Assembly (NCBI GenBank): GCA_905250115.1
Contig: CAJNOI010000007.1
Location: forward strand, 53,049 to 117,048
Source: Adineta steineri
Taxonomy: Eukaryota; Rotifera; Eurotatoria; Adinetida; Adinetidae
Direction of reading: 5' to 3'
DNA length: 64,000 bases
Shown here: one piece after another, positions 48,271-58,961 of the stretch
Layout of the letters: each line of letters opens with the position of its first letter
Numbering within the stretch: position 1 is the stretch's first letter
Made by a program: the position numbers and the translations under genes
Notes under the pieces: model-generated
What the model was told of the DNA's origin: nothing
What the model saw: only the letters and a program-made list of their open reading frames with translations
Databases searched by the model: none

Positions 48271-49293
48271 ATGAATAAAATGTCCGCATCATCATCATCT
48301 GGTTCAGCTAAAGTACATTCAGCTCAAGCTGAAAATGTACATGTTCAATCAGTTGTTGAAACTGAAACTCAATCAAAGGTTAGCATGGAAAATTCAAAAA
48401 AAATTACTGATCTTATGGCTCGTCTTGGTAAATTTAAATAGAATATTAAATGAATTAGAAAATATTTATTTTTATTTTATTTTAAGGATCAACACATCTC
48501 CAAGTTGATGAATATTCACGTAGACGTACTGAAGAAATTAGCGAAGCTGTTTCTGAATCAATCAAAAAAGTTGTTGCTGAAACACAATTACAACAACAAC
48601 AACTTCTTGCTGATGCTAATACACGTACAAGTGGTAAGTTTCTTGTTTTTTTGTTTGAAATTTATACGATTGTAATTATCGAATTGTTTTAGGAATCGAA
48701 CTTGAATTCAAACGCAAAATTCAAGAACATGTTGCAAAACTCGACGGTGAAAAAGCCACCGTACTTGCTCAACTTGAAAAAGAACTTAATGTTCGACAAG
48801 AACTTATTCTTGAATCTGCCCGCAAACGTATCGATGATCTTAACGAAGAAGCTAACCGATTAAAAATGGTAAGTTCACTATAGATATATATTTATGCCTA
48901 TTATAAATTATTCTATTTATTTCTAGGGTGTTCTTAAAGAAGCTCAAGCTCAAAGCAACGCTCAAGTCAGTAAGTATCCTAAATTAAATTTTATATTTAT
49001 TTGATCTATATTTATTATTTTTATTATAGCAAAAATTACCGAACAAGTTACCGCTCTTGGTCAAGAAGATGCTTCACGTCGTCTTCAATCAACCACAACA
49101 ACAGTATGAAAATTGTTTTTTATGATTAAACTATTTTTAATCGATCATTTTATTCTAGGTTATTACAACAAAAGCTGCTGCTTCTGGTGAAACACATGTT
49201 CAAGGTGCTGCCGTAACAGTTGGAAAGACAACACAAGTTGAATCAGCTAAATCATCAAGCAGTTCATCATCAGCACATTTCGAATCTCGTTAA
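48271..49293 (+). CDS. Soluble coiled-coil protein, possibly stress-related
   Basis: Six exons, 48271-48427, 48487-48633, 48693-48868, 48927-48969, 49030-49103 and 49159-49293, join in frame to 243 residues. There is no signal peptide and no membrane segment. The flanks are polar and low-complexity (Ser/Ala/His/Gln/Thr). The centre (about 50-180) is one long charged amphipathic helix: EYSRRRTEEISEAVSES, IELEFKRKIQEHVAKLD, LEKELNVRQELILESARKR and IDDLNEEANRLKM. Codon use contains more C-ending codons (ACC, GCC, CGC, AAC) than neighbours, and a TATA box is present, both hinting at high expression. The plan (disordered ends, long charged helix, no cysteine) recalls tardigrade CAHS and some LEA desiccation proteins, but this is architectural resemblance only. 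An intermediate-filament-like or structural role is the alternative. Confidence 0.8.
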
Positions 49294-49646
49294 AAATTTA
49301 ACCAGCCATGTACAATTTTTTTCTCTAATAACAGCTTTACTAATCTCGCATTTTTTCCTTCTCTGTAATGATCTCATGATTTTTTTGTGATCTTTTAATT
49401 AAATATACTAGATGACAAAAAGATAAATATTTTTATTTATTTCTATTCTATTCCATTTATCAAGTTTCTTTTGTACTTCAACATTTATAGAAAGTACTTG
49501 ATAGATAAACTAAACAAAGAATGTCTTTAGTAAAGTTTTGATCTATCTTTTTAATTCTTTGACATGACTATCAGTAAAAAAACAAATGCACAAGATAAAA
49601 ATAATTCTACTAAAATGTCAATGAACATATTTGTCTTATCAGTTAC

Positions 49647-49655
49647 TATATAAAA
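49647..49655 (+). promoter_or_regulatory. TATA box of the acidic secretory gene
   Basis: TATATAAAA, 69 bases upstream of ATG 49716. Confidence 0.55.
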
Positions 49656-49715
49656 CCAGCAGTTCAATGATGAAAAAATTCATTGTTCTATATTGACGTC
49701 GAGACTTAATCTATC

Positions 49716-50343
49716 ATGTATATTAAGTATGTATTTGATTTAACAAAAGAAAATGAAATAGTTTTTTTTTTCGAATTTTTTATATAGATTTATATCATTC
49801 ATCATGATTTCTATTGTACTAGAGTCAGAAGCAAGATCATTTTTCATCAAGAATCAAGACCTAATGGATGACGTTACTCGTTGTAATTGATTTTATTTTC
49901 TCATTTATTTTTGTTCTTTTTTTTTGTTTTAAACAGCTGCTCATGTTCTTGTCAACACGGAATCAATTATTAATGATACTATATCCTCAGCAATCGCAAT
50001 CAACGATGATGAAGCTGACGCATTACCTTTGCAATATATGAAAAAAGAAAAAAATACAACAAATCATGTTAAGGATGATATCAATAACTCAAATGTAAAA
50101 GAACGTCAAGTGCAACTGCCGATAACACTAATGGACGTGAATAAGAAAGTACTTGCGCCTACACATAATAATCAAGACATTGATAAGGTAAAATCAGTCG
50201 TCGAGAACGATAAAAAAAATAAAAAATATGGCGAAACTTCCGAGCTATATGGTGAAAGTGACGAAGACCAGAAAGGGTTACACAATATGAAACATTCTCA
50301 AGAAGAGGAAGTCGATGAAGATATTAATGAAAATGATAATTAA
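49716..50343 (+). CDS. Acidic secreted protein, unrecognised
   Basis: Exons 49716-49726 (only 11 nt), 49788-49879 and 49937-50343 join in frame to 169 residues. The splice creates a signal peptide, MYIKFISFIMISIVLESEA. If exon 1 is ignored, an ATG at 49804 gives a shorter start that keeps part of the hydrophobic run. The mature part is rich in Asp, Glu, Lys and Asn (DDEADALPLQYMKKEKN, KNKKYGETSELYGESDEDQ, EEEVDEDINENDN), with no cysteine and several KK sites that could be processed. The exon 2 donor is a weak GTTGTA. The TATA box lies 69 bp upstream. It follows the coiled-coil gene on the same strand. Function unknown: acidic granin-like or proteolytically processed precursor are options. Confidence 0.6.
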
Positions 50344-51494
50344 AATACAAATATTTAACTTAATTACTTTGTTTTAATATTCTTAATCTTATGTCTTTCT
50401 TTTTATTCAATGTAGACATTTTTTTTTCTCTTTATATTAGAATCATTTGAATATTGTATTATTATAATAAATTAGAATTTCACTGAACCGGAGATTATAA
50501 AAAAGATTTGAATAGTTTCTAAGTATGAACATATGAGAACAATATATAAGTTAATTTAAACTAGTGATGTACATTGACTCGTTAATATAGGAATTAATTC
50601 ATGCAGAAATCATAAGCAATACTTTGTTTACCTATTCAATATTCACAATAGATGATTAATTGCATCTTTTCAAGTATTTCTTTTCATTAAAATTGTATAA
50701 TCTCATGCTTTCATCTCAGACATATCTTTGATTATAGTAGAAGTTTAAATTTTAATAAATCAATAAGATGACAAGAAAACAAGATAAAACAGACATGAAC
50801 TATGTATATAATCTTTCAATCAGGAGAGATGAAGACAAGAGCGTGGAGGAGAAAAAAAACTGGAATATGATGACAGGTGGAAGAAATATGAGGAGAGTTA
50901 ATGATGCGTAAGAGGAAAAGGAGTAAATGAAAACATGAAGAGGAAAAAGAATGTTTTCATGATCGATGAAAATAACAATTAGAATTTGTTGACATACCTA
51001 TAATAAAATAGTTGTTTTCTTTTTCTTTTATTAAAGTTCCTATGGTTAATATCATTCGTTTCAAGGATAAATTATCTACTTCCTAACTCATTTACGATAT
51101 GACAAATCATTGTCATACATGTACTTTAAGTAATGTGAGTAAACGTGCTCCAATACCAATGCGCGACAGAAACATCCTAGTATTTTTCTCAATAAATATC
51201 ATCGATTGTAACAAAATTGTAGTCAGTATGAGAATTAAATTATAATCAAGAATAATTGACACGTGTATGTACATTTAAACATTATTAAAAATATTCATGC
51301 TTTTTGATTTTCTTTTACACTAATATATTTTTATAGAACCTAAGAGTATCGAAGAAAATATCATAAAAAACGTTATCTGTTTACCTTATTTGATAGTCAA
51401 TTTATTATCGATAGAGGGAAAAACATTTTCCTTCTTTTGTTTTACATCAAATGTTCCGATTCTTTTTTTCTTATGTTATAGAATTGATATAACA
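50344..51494. other. Gene-free spacer with a purine-rich block
   Basis: AT-rich, with a strongly purine-biased stretch at about 50820-50955. A TTATAG acceptor (AG at 51480-51481) lies 13 nt before the next start codon, so a 5' UTR exon or trans-splice site is likely here. Confidence 0.4.
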
Positions 51495-52568
51495 ATGGAC
51501 TTTTCTCTACCAGCCCGTAAACATCACGATAGGTTATTAAGAACAAAACCTTCGTTGTTATTATTATCAATTCCTTCAAGATCATTAATATTAGATATAA
51601 TTTTACTTTTGTTCACGTGTATTTTTACTATATGTTTTATGCATTATGTTCGTCTTACAAACGAAACTATGCAAACAAATAAATCATTATCAATAATTAA
51701 TATATTTGAAAATAATATGTATCCTTCACATAAAACTAACTATTTTGATTATGAACCATATCTTAATAGTAATAATACTTCAATACAAACAACAAATAGA
51801 ACTCGTCGGTTTTTTTATATTGATCTTGGATGCTTTGATGGTCGTGATATTGATCATTTTTTACATTTTCATAAAAATGAAGCATTAAGTTTAGGAAATC
51901 TTTATATTATTACATTTGAACCTGATCCAATAAATTATCCTGTATGTAAATCAAGGCAAACGTTACCTAAATCTGTTCATAGAACAGTTTATAATGCTGC
52001 TGTTTGGATTAAAAATGATAAAGTGAGATATGCAACTGAACGAGGACAAAAATCTAGAGTTGATAAAGATTCTGCGATATATGTTCATTCAATTGATTTT
52101 TCTCAATGGTTAATAGACAATTTTTCTCTTGATGATTATCTGCATGTGAAATTTACAATTGAAGGTGCTGAAATAGATGTTCTAGAAAAAATGGTTATTG
52201 ATCGAAGTCTATCATTGATTGATTATCTTGAAATTGAATGGACTTCTCATGATTCACCTGATTTGGAACCAAGACGTATTGTACTTGAGAGTATGTTTGA
52301 TGTTTTTGGAATGGATTTTCTTTATATAACTAATCCTGTTGATTTAAAACATGCTCATAATCTTAATGATACGTACATAGCAGTACCAAAAGATAAAGCA
52401 TGGTAAATATTTATTTTGTTTTACAAAATTTTATATCGATATTCATTTTCTTTTCTTAGGAAACTAAGGAATCCTTTAACTCGTTTTCATTATAAAACTC
52501 GAAAAGATGTATCTGTGTTATTAGCTGAACGATTAAAACGTAAAAAACAACAAATGAAATCTTCTTAA
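51495..52568 (+). CDS. FkbM-family methyltransferase-like type II membrane protein
   Basis: Exons 51495-52402 and 52460-52568 join in frame (TGG split across the junction) to 338 residues. A short cytosolic N-terminus with basic residues precedes a signal-anchor helix (LILDIILLLFTCIFTICFMH, about 32-52), then a lumenal stem with N-glycosylation sites. The catalytic domain begins FFYIDLGCFDGRD (SAM-binding motif I), continues with ITFEPDP (motif II acidic residue) and AAVWIKNDKVRY, then KFTIEGAEIDVLEKM and IDYLEIEWTSHD, the FkbM pattern. The C-terminus is basic (ERLKRKKQQMKSS). Probably a Golgi O-methyltransferase acting on glycans. The substrate is unknown. Confidence 0.82.
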
Positions 52569-52917
52569 ACAAATCAAATCAATTTATTCTAGTCATATTC
52601 ATCATCATTCTTATTATTTTTTTCTTCTTGTTAAGATTATTAATTTTAACATCAAAAGACAATAAGCAAACAAACAAAAAAAAAAAGCAAAAAATGAATC
52701 CGAAGATTATTATTCCACAACATGTAGAGATGATAAAAAAAAACGAAGAGAAGCAAAATTGATATATAATCAATTCGAGATTGCACACACACACACAATA
52801 AAAAAAGAAACAATCAAACAATAATTGTTTTGTTCAATACCAATTACGTTGCAAATAACGTGCTAAAATGCCAAGCATATACTTGACTAAATAGACAAAA
52901 AGCACCGCATATTTTAG
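52569..52917. other. Convergent spacer
   Basis: A-rich 3' flank with an AC microsatellite at about 52785-52797. No gene seen. Confidence 0.5.
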
Positions 52918-53121
52918 TCATAAAGTAACACAACCTTGTTTTTCTTTAAATGGATTTTCTTTTGCAAAACCAGCCCAACCACGAACCAAAACATCAGCAC
53001 TTTCATGATCTTGACAAAATTTTATTAAATCTTTACATACAACTGATACTTTAACACGTTCAATATTAGCTTCAGCACGTAATTGTTCAACTAATTTTTG
53101 TTTATTTGCTATTGTTGACAT
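52918..53121 (-). CDS. Heterotrimeric G-protein gamma subunit
   Basis: Single exon, 67 residues, normal length. It starts MSTIANKQKLVEQLRAEANI with the N-terminal coiled coil that pairs with Gbeta, then RVKVSVVCKDLIKFCQDHES and the conserved NPFKEKQG. It ends in the CaaX box CVTL, whose terminal Leu predicts geranylgeranylation and plasma-membrane anchoring. Complete, with ATG and TAA. Confidence 0.95.
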   Translation of the reverse strand: MSTIANKQKLVEQLRAEANIERVKVSVVCKDLIKFCQDHESADVLVRGWAGFAKENPFKEKQGCVTL

Positions 53122-54494
53122 ATTTAATTGATTTTATATTCTAATAAATAATCAAATTAATCTAGAAAAAAAGAACAAAAATAAAAGATTGCTTGTTCTT
53201 CTACTTACAATTCAATGAAATGAACTGTCGTATGAAAAAAAAGATTTTTTTTATCTAAAAAAATAGTTTAAAAAAAGAGGAAAGAATAAATATAGTCTTG
53301 CACATCTTTTCCTTTTTTTTCCTTCATAGTTTGTAGCTAATGAATATTCACAGGTTTTCTAGTTTTTTTCTTCTTCTTCTTCTCCGTGTTTTTTTTCTTA
53401 GGCAGGAAGAGAAGAGAGGTGATCATTTTTTTCTTCTTTTCTACGATAGAGGAAGTATGACAAATGAACGGCAAGCTCATTTTTCAAACGTATCGCTTGG
53501 TTTTCCTCTTTTTCTTACCTTCTCCTTTTTTTTCTCTCTCTTTTACTTATGTCTCATCATTGACAACATCGTTAAGGATAATCTTTTCATGCTTACATGC
53601 ATAGACAAATACGAACAAGTAATTTTTGATGGCAAATCGATTATGATTATCCTTATTCTTTTTTGTTTTTTATTAAGTTTATTGTTACTAAGAAATTGAA
53701 CGAGCGAATAAAAAAGTATTTATATCCTATTATTGATTTCGACAATAAGGTCTTTTCCATTTGTTTAATCAAGCATAGGATAATCTTAACGAAAAACTAA
53801 GAGAATCTATGTAAATATAGATATGTTATTATACATATCGTATTAACAATTGACGTGTCTTTCAATTAGCTCGAGAATATTCTTATCTATTCTTTCTTAT
53901 ATGTGCTTTAAACGTATTTCTGACATCTCGTGGGAAAAAATAGTATCTTTCTATTATTACTTTTTTCCTCAAACCAGGATAACAAAAAATACGACTGATA
54001 TATATTTTTTTTAAATACTAAAAATTTTCTTATAATTGTTAAATAAGTGAGGAAAAAGTTTGGTCTATAATATGAACTAATTATTTCTAACATGCAAATA
54101 TAATAGAAATCATTGATTTAAAAGAAAAGAAAACATAAAATATAAGCGCATGTATGTATTTGTTTTTTTTCCCACTGTATTTACACAAAAAATCATCATC
54201 ATTTAACAATCAATTAATCCAGTATTTGCATAAATGCTATAACAATAACAAAAAAAGAAGAAGAAGAAACAGACAAGAAATAATCTTCATCATGTGATAG
54301 GAGTTGTAGAAGGTGTTATATAATTTCGAAAATCTCATTGAATGATTGTGAAAGAAAAAGTGACGTATCAAGAGAGACTTTTTTAAAAAAATAGAATTAA
54401 AAAGAATAAATGAATTAGTAACCATATTTAATAGCCTAGATATAATAAACGAACGAGATTCGAATAAGAATAAGAAAGAAAAAGAAACTGTTCA
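53122..54494. other. Gene-free spacer
   Basis: T-rich and pyrimidine-rich runs (TTC at about 53370-53382) upstream of the Ggamma gene. Short open frames are low-complexity Leu/Phe shadows with no domain. Probably the Ggamma promoter and the TBC1D22 3' flank. Confidence 0.45.
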
Positions 54495-57410
54495 CTAGCT
54501 TGTTAAATGTTTTGGTGCATTTGCAAACATAACCTTTAATTGATACGCTTCAGCTGTTAATATACTTATATCATTACTTGTCCATGAATGTGTTGGTAAA
54601 TTTTGAAGAAGAAGAAGTATACCCTAATAAAATTTGATAAATATTTTAACAATAAATATAAATTTATTTCTTACTTGAAAATCTTTTTCACGTAAAAGAT
54701 CTTTTGAAAAACGAACAAGAAATGCTGCACATATATACAAATGAAATTGAGAAAATCCATTTTGTTCAGACTAAAAAATAAAGATATGAATTTCTTTGTG
54801 TATGTTTTCAAAAAAAAAAGATTTCTTACAAGATATGTATCCCAAAGACGAATTGTACATCGTACAGGTAATTCTCGCATCAGTAAATTATTCATCCAAC
54901 GAAAAGCAAATTGTAAAAATTCAATATGCTGATCTTTAAGATGACGATATAATGGTTCTTAAATAAAAATCAAATTAAATAAATAGAATTGTTTTTCCTC
55001 TACAAACATACCATCAATACGTTTAACAAGTTCTTCTAACGTACGAACTTTGTATTGTATACCAGGTTGAGCAAATGTATAATTATCTTGAATACCTTCA
55101 AGTAAATGTGATGTTGCCCAATAACTATCCGCTTCAACAATTTTTCTATTTTGTTCTGGTAATGAACTAATATCAAAATTTTCAATTTCAATATCTAATT
55201 CAAACAAAGAAAATTTATATTTTATTAATCAGGAAAAAAAGACAACGTAATTTTTTTTTCTATTTACCATTTTCAATAAATTCCGAAAGAAAAACAACAA
55301 AAAATGGTGTAACAAGATCATTGATACCTTGAACATAACCACTTGCTGGATGACGAATAGCCCAGATAAATAAAATACGTTCAAATAATTCTTGTACAAC
55401 TGTTTGTTGAAATATTGGCATTAAAGGATTCATTCGTGGAATGTCTATATGAATCTAAATAATTAAAAATTCAATATATATATATATGTATGTTTTCTTC
55501 CAAATGAGTAAAGTCTTCATATTCAATCATACTTGAAAAGATTCCTATACGAAGATAAAAATAGCACTTATAGGGATTAGATGTAGATACAAACAAGAAT
55601 ATTCTAGGCTTTATTCTGCATATATGAAGATGATTGATTAGTCAAAGAATTCATCTCGAGCACTAAATGGTCATCATAACCCAAGGGCATATGATTTTAG
55701 CTGTGTGTGTTTGTGTGATCATCACTAACACAAATTTATCTTTACTTTCTTGAGATTGACAAGTCGACATCAATAATACAAAGAAGAACATGATGAGATT
55801 ACAAGCATTTTTATCCATCACTTCTCTTTAAGAAATCTTATTAATTTACTGAGCAACTTATTCATTACAAATAAATGTAACAGTTTCTTCATAGTGAAAA
55901 TAAATTCATACCTGTCGAAATGTATCTTGATGCTCAATTTCAGTACGTGTATGATAATATTGACTGACATAAGACCAATATTCTTCACGTTTTCTTGTTA
56001 ATGTATCTTGTCGTCGTTCAATTTTTGATGATAAATAACCCTAAAATTACCGATCAATAAAATAAAAACAAAATCAATTAAATTATCATATATACACAAA
56101 GTAATTTCCAAGCTTGTGTACGATATTGTTTTGGAATACCATTCCAACTTGCTTTACGAAGTTCATCTAAATTAAAATTTGATATCTTGTTTATTTTCCT
56201 CCTCTATCTAAGATTCTATTTTAATACTTAAATCAACATTGGGTTGTTCGATAATTTGTTTAAATTTAATTTCTTTTTGCATATCAATATCAGGTTTTGT
56301 AAAAAAATTTGATCGAGTAGAAGGCGAAGAAGAAGAAGAAGAATTTGAATTATTATTAATTGTATTATTATATCGAATTGGTACCAATGGTTTTATATTT
56401 GGATAATCTCCAATTCGTCTGCCAATACCTGGACATGTAGTCGAATTTAGATTCGATGTTATAATTGGCCTTCGTACTAGAATCAAACAAAAACAAAAAT
56501 ATTCATTAGTTTTTTGTTATTGTTAGTAAAGAGATTTATGCGAAGAAGGCCTGGTTTTACATAGATTTAATCTACAATCCAAGGTCATTAGATAAATAGT
56601 TTTGTCTTAGTATCTCGTGCAAGAAAACTTCCGGAATAAAACTTCTTTATCTAGTCTGAGTGCGTGATAGTATCAAAAGAAAATTTTGTTTTTATATAAA
56701 AGAGAACAACATTCAACAACTGAAGGAAACAAATACTCTATTATTAATTATATCAGATATATGACATAGATAGATGTATTTTTAGTCAAGTATCGAATTT
56801 TATCTACTACATGAAATTCAATAGTTTCAAAAACAAGGATCTATACTAATGTCAATCTGACAAAATTCATTCTAAAGTATTACATGATTTTCATTACCAG
56901 CGGATGCATCAAGTGTAATTTTATTCGATTGAACTTTCGATTTATGTTGTTGTATAACTCTTGATGCAACTTCATCAACAGTCTAAACAAAATTAGAATG
57001 TTAATCTTACTATTTCTATGTTATAAGCACAAAAAAAGAGACCTGTTTTGAAATATTCAATATTTGTGATTGATCATCATTATCATCACTATCGATTAAT
57101 TTTAAAGACATTGCACCATCATCGATTTCCCAGGCATCATCAGTATTTATTGAATATTCATTAAATTTTTCTTGTTCTTTTTTTTTTGATATTACGGAAT
57201 TCGTAACTAATGCTTTTCTAAATAAAAAAATTTAGCTTTGTGTTTTATGAAATCGACGTTTTTACTTTGAAAATGGTGAATGTTGTGCACCAAAAACAGG
57301 TCTTTTAAATGAGAAAAAATGTTTTACCTTAAATAAATGTACGACAAACTTTACCTTCCTGGTACAGAATGTTCTGTTTTCCATAAAGTTTGTTGCGTAT
57401 TACTGGACAT
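54495..57410 (-). CDS. TBC1D22 Rab GTPase-activating protein
   Basis: Twelve minus-strand exons: 57410-57355, 57301-57266, 57217-57043, 56982-56898, 56476-56228, 56166-56096, 56040-55912, 55454-55268, 55194-55012, 54957-54830, 54770-54675, 54623-54495. They join in frame to 507 residues (human 22B about 505). The N-terminus has LWKTEHSVPGRPVFGAQHSP. The TBC domain begins ELRKASWNGIPKQYRTQAWK and contains IPRMNP, FIWAIRHPASGYVQGINDLV with the catalytic Gln finger, AQPGIQYKVRTLEELV and WMNNLLMRELPVRCTIRLWD, ending FANAPKHL. The Arg-finger motif IxxDxxR is present as IHIDIPR. Acts at the Golgi by family knowledge. Two donors (GTCTCT, GTATTA) are weak but the frame and homology continue across them. 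An alternative reading past 56228 stops at once. Confidence 0.94.
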
Positions 57411-57894
57411 TGCACAATATTTAATAGAACATTAGATAAATATCTTGAAAAAATAATCTTCGATGTTTTCGATTTTAGTTTTACAAAACAAAAAACGAGT
57501 CAATGAAGGACGTAAGAACTAAAATAGAATATAAATAAACAATAAATAAGAATTTAATGTACATATAATATTGAATTATTCCATTGGATATATTTTTATC
57601 CAATTAAATTATAAATCGATTAAAATTTATTTAAAATTTTAAAACAACAGATTTTATACATTAAAAAATCATTAATACTATATGTTGAAATATATTAAAA
57701 ATATAATAACGAAATCTATCAAATTGTTTCCATAGTTACTCTATTGATGATGCCAAACGAGATTTTAAAAACGTATTGTTTAAATTGTATTGCTTGGTAT
57801 GGCTGTTGTCGATCGTCATTTACCTGTGGCACGTAATTGAAATAATTTACATATTTAAATAATAATTTGAAATTTCTTTTATTATGTATTATAG
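57411..57894. other. Region between divergent genes
   Basis: Between the TBC1D22 start (-) and the unrecognised gene (+). It should contain both promoters and the missing first exon of the + strand gene, but no ATG-plus-donor combination in the right phase could be found. Confidence 0.4.
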
Positions 57895-58635
57895 TCTTTG
57901 GATCAATCAGAAAATTATGATACATTTGCACATGAAGCTCATTCTATTGTCGATCTACTTGTACAACAATCATTAACACATGTTACTGATACAAATGATA
58001 CAGAAAATCATGTTGAACGAGGTCGTTTTATTGAATTAGAAAATGAAGCTAAAATATCAGGACAAGCATCTGTACAATGGCCAAAGATTTCAGAATTTAC
58101 AAATGAAAAAGTTGGTGTAGAAAAAATCAATGAATACATTGAAAAAGTAAATATTAATTGTCTTATATTAAGATTGTATATTTTATTTAAAAAGGAATGG
58201 AAAAAAGCACCAGGGGGTCATGATCTTTGTTGGTTATATGCAATTGATTTTATTGAAAAAAAAACACTTGAATTCAATGATTTATATATCTATCGAGTAA
58301 AGATTTTTCTTTTGTTATCTAGTTCTTAATTCGTTTTTTTTGATTAGGTACGTTATTCAATACCAACACGAAGACAACCAATACCACGACAAACAATCTC
58401 TATTTATTTTACCATCGATGTATCAAAAGTCCAACCAAAAGTATATTGAATTTGAAAATATTTTTCGTCAAAATTTCTATTTTTTCTATATCATTAGAAT
58501 CTTCCAGTAAAAGTTTTGTTTGCATTAGAAACAATGCGAGTTATCTATGAGCCAGCTAAATTTCGTTTTCGTCAAAATTGGTTACAAGCTATTATATTAT
58601 TAAAAGAAAAAATGGCAAATGGTATTGATTTTTGA
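57895..58635 (+). CDS. Unrecognised gene, 5' end unresolved
   Basis: Four exons, 57895-58146, 58195-58296, 58348-58440 and 58498-58635, all joined in phase 0, encode about 194 residues from SLDQSENYDTFAHEAH to KMANGIDF and a TGA. Exon 1 follows a good ATTATAG acceptor and has no ATG, so an upstream first exon is missing from this model. Other landmarks are VQWPKISEFTNEKVGVEKIN, WKKAPGGHDLCWLYAIDF, YSIPTRRQPIPRQTISIYF and RFRQNWLQAIILLK. No signal peptide, membrane helix or known domain was seen. The second half alternates hydrophobic and polar residues like a beta-rich fold. The codon use and four clean splice pairs support a real gene. Confidence 0.6.
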
Positions 58636-58961
58636 AAAAAACTTTTTTTATTTTATATTATTTTGAAGAAAAAAAGAAAGACTTTCACAACGAAATATGT
58701 ATCAATCAAAATAAATAAACAATATTAAAGTAAATAGTCCTTAGATGATATGAGCAAATTAGCAAAAAAAGAAGAAAGAGAAAAATAAAACAATTATTAT
58801 TGACAAAATAAATAAATATTAATAATAAATAACTATAGAAGAGTGTTAGAAGAACTTATAAATAACAAAATAAATAATTATTAAAATAAACTGTTTGTTA
58901 ATACTATGTATCCATATAACATGTGCGAGACTAAACGAAAAAAGTTTTTATTACACTGGGA
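58636..58961. other. Convergent spacer
   Basis: A-rich, with the 3' ends of the unrecognised gene (+) and FCHO (-). Nothing else seen. Confidence 0.5.

Noticed and set aside
53340..53699. A 119-codon + strand frame rich in Phe and Leu.
   Set aside because: Low-complexity reading of pyrimidine-rich DNA upstream of the Ggamma gene, without domain or gene-like codon bias.
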